Shown one piece after another: positions 26,347 to 35,049 of a stretch of DNA of 64,000 nucleotides. The position numbers were made by a program, and so were the translations under genes. Source of the DNA: Gloeomargaritales cyanobacterium VI4D9 (GTDB lineage: Bacteria; Cyanobacteriota; Cyanobacteriia; Gloeomargaritales; Gloeomargaritaceae); the NCBI GenBank assembly GCA_927797885.1, contig OV696605.1, forward strand, positions 124,001-188,000, in the 5' to 3' direction. The notes below the pieces were generated by a model. It saw only the letters and a list, made by a program, of their open reading frames with translations, was not told the origin of the DNA and searched no databases. Positions within the stretch are counted from its first letter, which is position 1. Every line of letters starts with the position of its first letter.

Positions 26347-28164
26347 TTAACTCACCCCCAACCCGGCAAATTGCAGGCGATGCAAATGGGCATAAAGCCC
26401 CCCCTGGTTCAGCAATTCCTGATGGGAACCCATTTCAATCACCTGACCCGATTTCAACACCAAAATCCGATCCACCTGGCGAATGGTGGCTAAACGATGG
26501 GCAATCATCACCACCGTGCGATTCTGCCATAGCCGTTGCAAAGCCGTTTGGATCACCGCTTCCGTCCCCACATCCAAGCTGGCAGTCGCCTCATCCAAAA
26601 CCAAAATCCGGGGTTGCCGAATTGCCACCCGGGCGAAGGCAATCAACTGTTTCTGCCCTGTGGATAAATTGCTTCCCCGTTGCCGCACCGGCGTATGGTA
26701 TCCCTGGGGTAAATGGGTAATGAATTCATGTAAATTTAACTGGCGAGCAATGGCTTCCACCTCATCAAAGGTATAGGATTCTCCCAGGACAATATTGCTG
26801 TAAATATCCCCGCTAAACAAAAACGGGTCCTGCAAAATTACCCCCACATACCGACGCAGATCCGCCTGTGCCAAATGTCGAATATCCACGCCATCAATCA
26901 AAATTCGCCCCTGGTTTGGTTCATACAAACGACAGAGCAGACGAATCACCGAACTTTTCCCCGCTCCGGTGGATCCCACCAGTGCCACTTTTTCCCCCGG
27001 CGGAATCACAAAATCCAAATTTTTGACCGCCCATTCCCCCGGTTGATACGCAAAAGAAACCTGCTCAAACCGAATTTCCCCGCCCCCTTTTGCCGGTAAC
27101 ATTAACGGTGTCTGTGGGTCACGAATGGTCACCGGTTGGGCGAGAATTTCCTGAATCCGTTCCACCGCCGTCAAACCCGATTGAATCAGGGTAAATTTCT
27201 CCGCCAATTCCCGCAGGGGGTCAAACAATCGCTGGGCAAAAAGCATAAAACTCGCCAACACCCCAAACGTCAAATTATCTCCCAATACCAACCATCCCCC
27301 GACCATCAATACCGCCGCCGTCGCTACCAAAGCAATCCACTCCAAAGTCGCGGAAATTGCCGAGTCATGAAAAATGGTTTTATCCACCTCCCGGTTGTAC
27401 CGTTGATTCACCTTGCGAAACTGATAGGCGTTGTACCGCTCCCGCCCAAAAATTTGCACAATGTTTACCCCCTGGATATTCTCTTGGATCAGGGTATTGA
27501 GGCGAGATAATTCCTCCCGGGATTGGTAATTTGCCTTGCGAAATTGGGCTTGAAAATAGGTAATTAATCCCGTCACTGGAATCAGCAAAGCCAACAACAC
27601 CAAAGCCAATAACCACTGCTCCATAAACATAATCACGGCGATAGCAATAATGGTAAACATATCAATCAAAATCCCCACCGCCCCGGTCGCAAAGACATCC
27701 CCCAGGGCTTCCACATCGCTAGTTAAACGGGTGATCAATTTCCCCACCGGCGTGCGGTCAAAATAGGTCATGGGCAGTGCCAACACATGGTCAAACAAAT
27801 TCTGACGAATGTCTGCCGTAATATTTTGTCCCACCTTTTGGATCAGGTAACTTTGTATCCCCTGCAAACTCAGGCGCAATACCACCGTGACTAATAACAA
27901 CATAGCGATTAATCGTAACCCCTGGGAAAGGGAAAGCCGCTGTAAAAATTCAGGCACCGGTTCTTGGCGCACTAGGGAAATCGCCTGTCCAATCAAAACC
28001 GGTTGAATGGCACTGGCAAAGGCTAAGGGCAAGAGTAAAATAAAAGACAGCAACAGCAATTGGCGGTAACGAAACGCATAACGTCCCAAATGTTTGAGTA
28101 ATTGCCAATCTCCCCCAGGATGACCGAACTTCTGCGAGTATTGCACCACAAAAAACCCCATCAT
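26347..28164 (-). CDS. ABC exporter, fused permease and ATPase
   Basis: This is a 605-residue half-transporter. Six membrane helices lie in residues about 30-335. The nucleotide-binding domain carries Walker A GSTGAGKSS, Q-loop GVILQDPFLFSGD, signature LSTGQKQ, Walker B ILVLDEATASLD and switch His IAHRLATI. This is the MsbA/BmrA/LmrA-type architecture, exporting lipids, peptides or drugs as a dimer; the substrate cannot be inferred. The gene is single and divergent from the tonB operon. Confidence 0.9.
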   Translation of the reverse strand: MMGFFVVQYSQKFGHPGGDWQLLKHLGRYAFRYRQLLLLSFILLLPLAFASAIQPVLIGQAISLVRQEPVPEFLQRLSLSQGLRLIAMLLLVTVVLRLSLQGIQSYLIQKVGQNITADIRQNLFDHVLALPMTYFDRTPVGKLITRLTSDVEALGDVFATGAVGILIDMFTIIAIAVIMFMEQWLLALVLLALLIPVTGLITYFQAQFRKANYQSREELSRLNTLIQENIQGVNIVQIFGRERYNAYQFRKVNQRYNREVDKTIFHDSAISATLEWIALVATAAVLMVGGWLVLGDNLTFGVLASFMLFAQRLFDPLRELAEKFTLIQSGLTAVERIQEILAQPVTIRDPQTPLMLPAKGGGEIRFEQVSFAYQPGEWAVKNLDFVIPPGEKVALVGSTGAGKSSVIRLLCRLYEPNQGRILIDGVDIRHLAQADLRRYVGVILQDPFLFSGDIYSNIVLGESYTFDEVEAIARQLNLHEFITHLPQGYHTPVRQRGSNLSTGQKQLIAFARVAIRQPRILVLDEATASLDVGTEAVIQTALQRLWQNRTVVMIAHRLATIRQVDRILVLKSGQVIEMGSHQELLNQGGLYAHLHRLQFAGLGVS

Positions 28165-28266
28165 TGACCTTTTCTAGTATGGGACAAACAGCCAAGCAAC
28201 GGCTCTCATCACAATTTGCTAAACTATAGGGCGAATCAGTCAGTAAAACCAACAGGGTGTGGGGTC

Positions 28267-29439
28267 ATGGTTTCCATGTGGCGATGGCGGCGGCGACAAG
28301 CGGCTAATTTGTGGCTCTACCTCGCATTTTCTCTCCTATTTCACGGGGCGGCAGTTCTTGCCCTCCACTGGGCTGACCCACCCTTAGAACTCACCAAAAC
28401 CGAGGAGCCACCCCCGATTGAAATTGTGGATGCGCCCAAGGTGGAACTAGATGAAACCCCACCCCCGGACACCCCCAACCGTGCCGCCCGCAATACGGTA
28501 GCCCAGGGCACGGTGCGCCCCGACAGCCCCCGCAATCTGGAAACCACCCAACGGGCACCGGCGAGTTCTGATTCCCAAACGGCGGCAGCATCCCCACCCG
28601 CACCCGTAAGGCCAACGGAACCTCAACCCGCACCTAGCCCGGTAGCCCAAGCGGAACCCCAACCCTCCCCAGAACCCATCGCTCAACCGTCTCCAGAACC
28701 GGTTCCCAGCCCCGTCGCCCAGGCGGAACCCCAGCCCCAACCCAGTCCCGTTGCCTCCCCGGAGCCGCAACCTAAGCCCCAGCCCCAACCTAGCCCTGTT
28801 GTGCGGGCGACTCCCGAACCCCTGCCCAGCCCGATTGTGCCACCGAAACCCCAGCCCCAACCCCTAGCACGGTTGATCCCGCCGGTTCCCCAACCCAACC
28901 CCAGTCCAGCGGTGAATCCCCCTGCCGTCAGCCATCCCAATCCCCAACCCCCAGCCAACCCCACCCCCCCCAAGGTGGCCGCCGCCCCCACCCCACCCAA
29001 GGGCAATGCGTCTCTTTTGGGGGGAACCCTCAGCAAAGATGCCCGTCAAGCCCAGCTAGACCAGGAAGCCAATACCACCCGCAACGCCCCTGGTCCGACC
29101 CAATTGGCGGCTCGGCAGGAGGTGGATTTAGGTCCCTATCTTGCCAACCTGCGGCGGCGGGTGCAGGAACGCTGGAACCCCCACACCCCGGATCAACAGC
29201 GGCAAGCGGTGATTGGCTTTACCATCCACCGGGACGGGCAGATTTCCAACATGCGGGTCTTGCGAACCTCCGGGAATGCCCAAACCGATACGGAAACCAT
29301 CCTGGCGATTCAACGGGCGGCTCCCTTTGGTGCCCTACCGGAGCAATATCCCCACAACAAACTGGACATCGAATTTACCTTTAACATTTACGTCAATAAT
29401 TCTGTGATTCAAACCCCCCGCAGTTGGTATGGTTTTTAA
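28267..29439 (+). CDS. TonB-family energy transducer
   Basis: The 390-residue protein has a short basic N-terminus (MWRWRRRQ) and one membrane helix (LWLYLAFSLLFHGAAVLAL). A periplasm-spanning Pro-rich region of about 200 residues follows (PQPAPSPVAQAEPQPSPEP-type repeats). The C-terminal TonB/TolA-like domain contains YLANLRRRVQERWNPHTPDQ, VIGFTIHRDGQISNMRVLRTSG and AIQRAAPFGALP. It is followed by ExbB and ExbD homologues, forming a complete proton-motive-force transduction module for outer-membrane receptors. No receptor gene is present nearby. Confidence 0.85.
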   Translation: MVSMWRWRRRQAANLWLYLAFSLLFHGAAVLALHWADPPLELTKTEEPPPIEIVDAPKVELDETPPPDTPNRAARNTVAQGTVRPDSPRNLETTQRAPASSDSQTAAASPPAPVRPTEPQPAPSPVAQAEPQPSPEPIAQPSPEPVPSPVAQAEPQPQPSPVASPEPQPKPQPQPSPVVRATPEPLPSPIVPPKPQPQPLARLIPPVPQPNPSPAVNPPAVSHPNPQPPANPTPPKVAAAPTPPKGNASLLGGTLSKDARQAQLDQEANTTRNAPGPTQLAARQEVDLGPYLANLRRRVQERWNPHTPDQQRQAVIGFTIHRDGQISNMRVLRTSGNAQTDTETILAIQRAAPFGALPEQYPHNKLDIEFTFNIYVNNSVIQTPRSWYGF

Positions 29440-29499
29440 GGAGCCTGCGAACGCCACCGCCTACCGAGGTTCCCTTGCATACATCCCTGGGAGGTGAGG

Positions 29500-30156
29500 A
29501 TGGAAGTTGCCAGTCGTTTATTTGCCGCCGGGGGGGTCGTCATGTGGCCCTTGCTGGGGTTTTCGATCCTCGCCTTGGCGCTGGTCTTAGAACGGTTGGT
29601 CTTTTGGGTACGGGTCAACACCCGCCAGCCCGAAATCGTCCAGGAAACCTTGAGTTTATATCAACGCAGTCCCCGTTCAGCGATTATTCTCCTCAAGCAA
29701 AATAGCCATTTGCCCCTAGCCCGCATCTTTTTATCCGCCCTGGAACTGGACAACCCCAACCCGGAGGAATTTCGTCTTGCCCTGGAAACGGCAGCCCAGG
29801 CGGAACTCCCCTTGATCAAACGGTTTAATACGGTCTTTGAAACCATTATCAGCCTGTCCCCCCTGCTGGGGCTGTTGGGCACGGTGCTGGGTCTGATTAC
29901 CAGTTTGGCGAACCTGCGCCTGGGGGATTTGGGGAGCACCCAGTCGGCGGCGGTGACCGCGGGGATCGGGGAAGCCCTGATTTCCACAGCGGCGGGGCTG
30001 GTGGTGGCAATGGCGACGCTCCTGTTTGCCAATACCTTCCGGGGGTTGTACCAACGGCAAATTGCCCTGATCCAGGAATACGGCGGTCAGTTGGAATTAA
30101 TTTATCGCCATATGTACGAAAAAGGAGGCAGTCATGCGGCTCAACGAGGAGAATGA
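29500..30156 (+). CDS. exbB: MotA/TolQ/ExbB proton channel protein
   Basis: 218 residues with three membrane helices: VVMWPLLGFSILALALVLERLVFW near the N-terminus, and FETIISLSPLLGLLGTVLGLITS and ALISTAAGLVVAMATLLFAN in the channel domain. The latter two motifs are the most conserved part of ExbB/TolQ. ATG 29500 follows a GGGAGGTGAGG ribosome-binding site. It overlaps exbD by 23 bp and follows tonB, giving a tonB-exbB-exbD operon. Confidence 0.9.
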   Translation: MEVASRLFAAGGVVMWPLLGFSILALALVLERLVFWVRVNTRQPEIVQETLSLYQRSPRSAIILLKQNSHLPLARIFLSALELDNPNPEEFRLALETAAQAELPLIKRFNTVFETIISLSPLLGLLGTVLGLITSLANLRLGDLGSTQSAAVTAGIGEALISTAAGLVVAMATLLFANTFRGLYQRQIALIQEYGGQLELIYRHMYEKGGSHAAQRGE

Positions 30157-30535
30157 ATCCCAAACTCAGATCAACATTGTCCCGATGATTGATGTAATTT
30201 TTGCGATTCTGGTGTATTTTATTGTCAGTACCCTCTCCCTCACCCGCCTAGAAAGTTTGCCCGTGAATTTGCCGGGAGCCAGTACCGCCCAGGTGCAAAA
30301 TGCCCCTCCAGTCACGGTCAGTTTAACCAAAGCAGGAACGGTAGCGGTCAACGAGCAAACGGTTCCTCTCAGTGAAGTACAAAACCGGGTGCGGGTCTTG
30401 GTGCCGACGGGTCAGAATGCGGTGGTGGTGATTAATGCGGACCGGGAAGCCAATTATGGGCAAGTGGTGGCAATCATGGATCAACTGCGGCAGATTCCGG
30501 GGGTGCGGATTGCGGTGGCCACTCAGCGTCCTTAG
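30134..30535 (+). CDS. exbD: ExbD/TolR biopolymer transport protein
   Basis: 133 residues. The single helix INIVPMIDVIFAILVYFIVSTLSL contains the membrane Asp (MIDVI) that carries protons in ExbD. The periplasmic part is the usual compact domain (VTVSLTKAGTVAVNEQTVPLSEV, VVINADREANYGQVVAIMDQLRQIPGVRIAVATQ). The gene starts inside the end of exbB. Confidence 0.9.
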   Translation: MRLNEENESQTQINIVPMIDVIFAILVYFIVSTLSLTRLESLPVNLPGASTAQVQNAPPVTVSLTKAGTVAVNEQTVPLSEVQNRVRVLVPTGQNAVVVINADREANYGQVVAIMDQLRQIPGVRIAVATQRP

Positions 30536-30815
30536 TTTTGCTGTACTTTATCTGGTCATGGCTCCGGCGGGGATTGCCCAAGAACCGAAGGGACGGGCGG
30601 TGGACTTACCCACCCGTGCCCGCACGACCGGGAATGTAACTTATGGTCAAGGGGGGGGAGCCAGAATTGAATTACGCCAGGAACGACCGGGGGGCTGGCC
30701 TCTGCCCTTTGGGGTGCAATTTAGTCCGGGCTTAACCGGCGGTGATCCGGGTTCGGGGCCAGCGGGTTACGGAGCCGATTCGATTTTGCTGGAAATCGTC
30801 GTACCCGTGAATTAG
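30510..30815 (+). CDS. Small secreted hypothetical protein of the tonB operon
   Basis: A frame overlapping the end of exbD encodes a signal-peptide-like start (LRWPLSVLSFAVLYLVMAPAGIAQ, from TTG 30510; an ATG at 30456 is also in frame). A short mature part follows, VDLPTRARTTGNVTYGQGGGARIELRQERPGGW and ILLEIVVPVN. It could be a periplasmic accessory of the TonB complex. No family is recognised and the start is uncertain. Confidence 0.5.
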   Translation: MRWPLSVLSFAVLYLVMAPAGIAQEPKGRAVDLPTRARTTGNVTYGQGGGARIELRQERPGGWPLPFGVQFSPGLTGGDPGSGPAGYGADSILLEIVVPVN

Positions 30816-30856
30816 CTTGATTTTGGCTTTGATTTATTGGTTTTGGAAAATTTAGT

Positions 30857-30956
30857 GATAGCAATTACACTTGATTAACCAACGGAAATTTTGCAGAACC
30901 AAGCACGGGGGTGGTACCCCTGCGACCCCTGTTCCATTCTCATTTAGGATTGCTAT
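30857..30956. repeat. MITE-A copy
   Basis: Inverted orientation: GATAGCAATTACACTTGATTAAC at the left, GGGGGTGGTACCCCTGCGACC in the middle, and CATTTAGGATTGCTAT at the right. It starts a cluster of small elements that fills 30857-31412. Confidence 0.7.
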
Positions 30957-31079
30957 TTTTCATTGAGCCACTGCAGCGTGGGCTTTTTTTGATTGAGTTT
31001 TCCCGCCGCTCTTGCTCATTCCAAAATCCTTTTTGACCCGTTTTTATCTCCATGTCGTTAGTACTAATTAACTCACAAA

Positions 31080-31108
31080 TCCATCCGATAGCGTAGCGTG
31101 GCGTTAGC
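31080..31108. repeat. Short palindromic repeat (GCGTAGCGTGGCGTTAGCC type)
   Basis: CCGATAGCGTAGCGTGGCGTTAGCCAT is a short dispersed palindromic-type repeat. Other copies lie at about 54204-54250 (two, diverged), 54380-54406 (inside the tracrRNA gene) and, decayed, at 9055, 35826 and 55731. Confidence 0.6.
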
Positions 31109-31150
31109 CATAAGTCAATTAATAGAGGTGCCCTATTGATGCACGATAAA

Positions 31151-31272
31151 GGGCACATCTATTTATGGATTTTTGTACTTACATGTCAGGCTTGGAAGCC
31201 CCATTCTCTCCTTGGCAATTATCAATAACGAGGGGGTCGTTCTCAATAGCCATGAATTAATAGAGGTGCCCT
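31151..31272. repeat. MITE-B complete copy
   Basis: Ends GGGCACATCTATTTATGGAT and AATTAATAGAGGTGCCCT, with TTGGAAGCCCCATTCTCTCC inside. A further isolated right end lies at 31115-31133. The copy is 122 bp and carries no gene. Confidence 0.8.
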
Positions 31273-31292
31273 AAAATTTGTTCTATTATTTC

Positions 31293-31412
31293 TATAGCAA
31301 TCCTACTTGATTTTCAAACAAAAATTTTTCAGAACCATACACCGCAGGTGCTTCTTTGACGGGGGCGCTGCCCCTGCGACCCTCTGTTCCATTCTCATTT
31401 AGGATTGCTATA
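31293..31412. repeat. MITE-A, long subtype, inverted
   Basis: TATAGCAATCCTACTTGATT to CATTTAGGATTGCTATA, carrying the ATACACCGCAGGTGCTTCTT insert also seen at 24763-24882. Confidence 0.8.
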
Positions 31413-31499
31413 GCAATCATCTGGGATTATCCGGGCAAATCCTGTAATTTCCTATAATTTCATCCGTGGTAACATATTTGGCAATGACCACAATTCATA

Positions 31500-31769
31500 T
31501 CATAAATCTTCCCGTTCCGGGTCAATTTTAATTTTACTTAACTGGACGATACAGGACTGTGCCGCCCCCAGAGCGAATCCCAATCCAGCACCAATTACCA
31601 CAAAATACCGCCGGTGTAAGCGTTGGTAAAATTCACTCTCAAATCGGAGCCGGTTGAAATCCTTTTGACCAACGTGGGAGACCGCTAGGGCGAATACCCC
31701 CCCCAATATCCCCGTCAAAACTCCAGCGGCAATTACGGTTTGAATTTTTACCCCTTTCATCGCTGTCAC
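31500..31769 (-). CDS. Small membrane protein, hypothetical
   Basis: 89 residues with two hydrophobic segments (VIAAGVLTGILGGVFALAVSHVG and YFVVIGAGLGFALGAAQSCIVQL) separated by a basic and acidic loop (QKDFNRLRFESEFYQRLHRR). Both helices are rich in Gly, with GxxxG-like packing. No family recognised. It is the last host gene before the CAST. A decayed MITE-A piece lies at 31845-31905 between the two. Confidence 0.5.
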   Translation of the reverse strand: MTAMKGVKIQTVIAAGVLTGILGGVFALAVSHVGQKDFNRLRFESEFYQRLHRRYFVVIGAGLGFALGAAQSCIVQLSKIKIDPEREDL

Positions 31770-31977
31770 TACCCGATATTTTTATAGGATACCTCTAGGC
31801 ATTGGGATCAACCGAGAATTTCATCGCTGCCATGGAGAGATTCTGGAGAACCAAAGACGGAGAATGCCCCTTGCGACCCCCTATTCTGAATTGATACAGG
31901 TACCCTCTACTTGTTATTTTCTCTACTTTTTGTCCTGAATAGCTGAAAAGTTACAATATGTCTCGGTGATCGAGAGC

Positions 31978-31987
31978 ATTTCAGTTA
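31978..31987. repeat. CAST flanking direct repeat, left copy
   Basis: ATTTCAGTTA abuts the TGTACA end and is repeated perfectly at 55873-55882 on the other side. It is the apparent target-site duplication, but at 10 bp it is twice the 5 bp expected for Tn7-like elements. Confidence 0.75.
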
Positions 31988-32200
31988 TGTACAGTGCCAA
32001 ATTATCTGTCATTGAGTCAAATTAATGTCGTCAGCCTGAACCCCTTTATTTTTAGGCATCTCCGAGTATTTTATCAGGCAGTTTATTGCTTATGGTAATT
32101 ATACAGAAATGACAAATAAACTGTCGTGTTCTGAAACAATGACACATAAATTGTCGTTTTTTTTGAAAGCCAAAACTGGGTGAATGACAGAATGGGTGTC
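31988..32200. promoter_or_regulatory. CAST end, tnsB-proximal, with TnsB-site-like repeats
   Basis: After TGTACA the motif ACAAATTANTGTCG-like repeats: GTGCCAAATTATCTGTC (31994), GAGTCAAATTAATGTCG (32014), AATGACAAATAAACTGTCG (32108) and AATGACACATAAATTGTCG (32139). These match the spaced TnsB-binding repeats of known V-K ends. The area 32040-32100 between them and 32200-32313 before tnsB has no gene. Confidence 0.85.
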
Positions 32201-32554
32201 GCTTTGTGAACAAATGGCTTATAATGTGTACAAATTATTCAGTCTGCCTACTTGCTGTAGGGATTGAAATTTGCTGAAGAGCGGTTGGCTTTTTTAGAGA
32301 GAGGGCTAGCTCAGTGGTTTTAGAGAGATTCCAGAAGGAACTGGATCAGCCTCGAAAAAGGGTGCTTTCTGGTGAGAGAGACACTGACCAACCGAAAAGA
32401 ATGAGGATTGTTGAGCAGTTAGACGAAGAAGCTCAGCGCAAGTTGGAGGTGATTCAGTCGTTGCTAGAGCCATGTGACCGTACCACCTATGGGCAAAAGC
32501 TACGGGAAGCTACTCTTAAACTAGGGTGTTCTGTCCGAACTGTACAGCGGTTAG

Positions 32555-32735
32555 TTATGTTGCCAGTGCCAGAGCTGTGCTTAGTCAGGGTTATTGGTGA
32601 AGGGGCACTGGAGTCAGTGGGTAGTAGAGGCGATCAGTGGAAAATTTATACAACAACATAACAAATCACTGCACCCGACTTGGAGCTACACTTTAAGCAT
32701 TATCCAAAACTACTGGTAGCGGGTGAGTTCAGCCG
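32555..32735 (+). mobile_element. Putative integron gene cassette inside tnsB
   Basis: The insert is bounded by G/TTA on both sides (GTTA at 32554-32557 and 32735-32738), the cleavage point used by integron integrases. Its 3' part is an attC-like site. A 34-codon frame (ATG 32557, MLPVPELCLVRVIGEGALES, ending QWKIYTTT) stops inside the attC, as cassette genes do. Length 181 bp. No integrase gene is in the window, so it would have come from an integron elsewhere. The alternative, an unrelated short insertion, would not explain the paired boxes and G/TT borders. Confidence 0.72.
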
Positions 32736-32741
32736 TTAAAC
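32656..32741 (+). other. attC-like recombination site
   Basis: The left arm TAAC-N9-CACCCG (TAAC 32659-32662, CACCCG 32672-32677) is mirrored by CGGGTG-N9-GTTA (CGGGTG 32720-32725, GTTA 32735-32738). The spacers are equal in length but unlike in sequence, and the terminal loop is about 42 nt. This is the R''/L''-L'/R' architecture of an attC site, with R' reading GTTAAAC (consensus GTTRRRY). Confidence 0.75.
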
Positions 32742-34203
32742 GCTGGGAAGTAGAGGGAGTTTCTGCCTTGATGACCTCTGGTCGGGCTGACCAGGGTAAG
32801 CATCGAATCTCCGAGTTCTGGCAAAACTTTATCATCAAAACTTACGAGGCGGGCAATAAGGGTAGTCGGCGTATGAACTCCAAGCAAGTTGCCCTTAGAG
32901 TACAGGCGAAAGCAGGTGAGATAGGGGATGCTAACCCTCCCAGTTACAGAACCGTGTTGCGGGTATTGGAGCCAATCGTTGAGCGAAAGGAAAAAGCCAA
33001 GAGCATTCGTAGTCCAGGTTGGAGGGGGACAACCCTAATGCTCAAGACGTGTGAGGGGCAAGCTCTCTCGGTCGAATACAGCAATCAGGTCTGGCAGTGC
33101 GACCATACCCGTGTAGATGTAATGCTTGTTGATCAGTACGGAGAGGTACTGGGGCGACCTTGGCTGACGACCGTTATTGATACCTATTCACGTTGCATTA
33201 TGGGCATCAATCTCGGGTTTGATGAGCCAAGCTCTCTGGTGGTGGCTCTTGCCTTGCGTCATGCTATTTTGCCAAAAAAATATGAGCCAGAATACAAGCT
33301 CAACTGTGAGTGGGGTACGTTTGGTAAGCCCGTCCATTTCTACACCGACGGGGGCAAAGACTTTCGCTCCAATCATCTTCAACGAATTGCGGCGGATCTA
33401 GGGATTTCCTGCCACTTGCGCAATCGTCCCTCAGAGGGTGGCGTTGTGGAGCGACCCTTCCGAACCCTAAATAATCAGTTGTTTTCAACCTTGCCCGGAT
33501 ACACCGGGTCGAATGTTCAGCAACGCCCCGAAAACACCGAGAAAGATGCCAGTCTTACTCTAAGGGATTTGGAACACCTGATTGTGCGGTTTATTTGTGA
33601 CCAATACAATCAGACTGTTGATGCCCGCATGGGTGACCAAACTCGACTCCAGCGATGGGAAGCAGGATTACGAAAGGTGCCAGAATTGATTGACGAGAAG
33701 CACTTGGATGTGTGCCTCATGAAGGAAAGTCGGCGTACCGTGCAACGGGGTGGTTACCTACAATTTGAGAATTTGCTTTACCGGGGAGAAAACCTAGCTG
33801 GTTATGCTGGGGAAGTGGTTTCCATCCGGTTTGACCCCAAGGACATCACCATGATCCGAGTTTATCGTAAGGAAAGGAAAGAAGAAGTTTTTCTGACCTG
33901 TGCCTATGCTCAGGGTCTTCAGACTGAGCAACTCTCCTATCAAGAGGTCAAGGCAAGTAGTAAATACCTACGAGCCAAGGGCAGGGGGATCAGTAATGAA
34001 TCGATTCTTCAGGCAGTGCTGGAACGAGATGCCCTGGTTGTTAAGAAAAGCTGGAAGCAACGGCAGAGGGAGGAGCAGATGCTAGCTAAGTCCACAAAAG
34101 TGTCTGAGCCAGAGCCTATTGAAACCGGTCAGGAACCGGTTGAGGAGGTTAGTATAGATATGGATGCCTTTGAGCCGATTGATTTTGATGATATTCGCAG
34201 AGC

Positions 34204-35049
34204 TTGGTGAGTATGGAACAAGCTAGGGCATGGGCTGAGGCATTGGGAGAATCTCAGCCTGATTCAGTGCATCTGGAAGCAGAAATCGACCGTTTACGTA
34301 AAAAAACGGTTTTGCCGCTGGAGCATGTCATTAAACTCCATACCTGGCTGGATGGGAAGCGCAGAGCACGGCAATCATGTCGCATTGTTGGGGCATCCAG
34401 AACAGGTAAATCAAGTGCTTGTGAGGCGTATTTTTACCGAAATAAGCCGACCCAGGAAACGGGCAAAAAGCCGATTGTCCCGGTGGTGTACATTCAGCCG
34501 CCGAAAAAGTGTAGCTCTAAGGATTTATTCAAGGAGTTAATTGAATTTCTAAAGTATCGGCTCGACAAGGGAACAGTCTCAGATTTCCGGGGGCGAGCCT
34601 TTGAGGTACTCAAGGGCTGTAAGGTGGAGATGATTATCATTGACGAAGCGGATCGCCTTAAGCCAGAAACCTTTGCTGATGTCCGTGATTTTTACGACAA
34701 GTTGGCGATTTCGGTGGTCTTGGTGGGCACTGACAGGCTGAATAGGCTAATCAAGCGGGATGAGCAGGTTTATAACCGTTTTCGAGCCTCCTATCGCTTT
34801 AGTCAGCTTTTGGAGGAGGATTTCGTCAAAACGGTCAAGATTTGGGAAGAGAAGGTATTGGCATTGCCGGTGGCTTCCAACTTGATTAGCAAACCAATGC
34901 AGAAAATTCTGTTGGAGGCGACGGAAGGGTACATTGGCTTCATAGATGAGATTTTACGGGAGGCGGCGATTTGCTCCTTGAGCAGAGGGTACAAAAAGAT
35001 TGAAATGTCAGTGCTAAAAGAGGTAGCCAGGGAGTACCATGACAAGTGA
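34204..35049 (+). CDS. tnsC: TnsC AAA+ regulator of the V-K CAST
   Basis: 281 residues, the short V-K form. TnsC polymerises on DNA with ATP and links Cas12k/TniQ target binding to TnsB. Walker A is GASRTGKSS, Walker B is MIIIDEADRL, and sensor-like VVLVGTDRLNRL follows. The start overlaps the end of tnsB, and the stop overlaps tniQ by four bases, as in other V-K operons. No lesion is seen. Confidence 0.95.
   Translation: MVSMEQARAWAEALGESQPDSVHLEAEIDRLRKKTVLPLEHVIKLHTWLDGKRRARQSCRIVGASRTGKSSACEAYFYRNKPTQETGKKPIVPVVYIQPPKKCSSKDLFKELIEFLKYRLDKGTVSDFRGRAFEVLKGCKVEMIIIDEADRLKPETFADVRDFYDKLAISVVLVGTDRLNRLIKRDEQVYNRFRASYRFSQLLEEDFVKTVKIWEEKVLALPVASNLISKPMQKILLEATEGYIGFIDEILREAAICSLSRGYKKIEMSVLKEVAREYHDK

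Larger units (their letters stand above)
32314..34210 (+). pseudogene. tnsB: TnsB transposase, split by a 181-bp insert
   Basis: TnsB is the DDE transposase that cuts and joins the CAST ends. The first piece (GTG 32314 to codon GTT 32554) carries EEAQRKLEVIQSLLEPCDRTTYGQKLREA and stops being homologous at SVRTVQRLV. The rest resumes at KRWEVEGVSALMTSGRADQ and includes WQCDHTRVDV, VIDTYSRCIMGINLG and RPSEGGVVERPF, which hold the three catalytic acidic residues. Removing 181 bp (32557-32737) restores one frame (VQRLVKRWEVEG). As it stands, two proteins could be made: a 115-residue N-terminal piece and a 495-residue catalytic piece from GTG 32723. The break lies in the N-terminal helix-turn-helix. 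Confidence 0.9.

Noticed and set aside
30940-31158. 72-codon minus-strand frame in the MITE cluster
   Set aside because: It runs through a MITE-A end, a palindromic repeat and a MITE-B end; no coherent protein is left once these are removed.
31900-31987. Search for the CAST target on the tnsB-proximal side
   Set aside because: No spacer or decayed guide matches this flank, whereas the array-proximal flank has the exact spacer 13 match.
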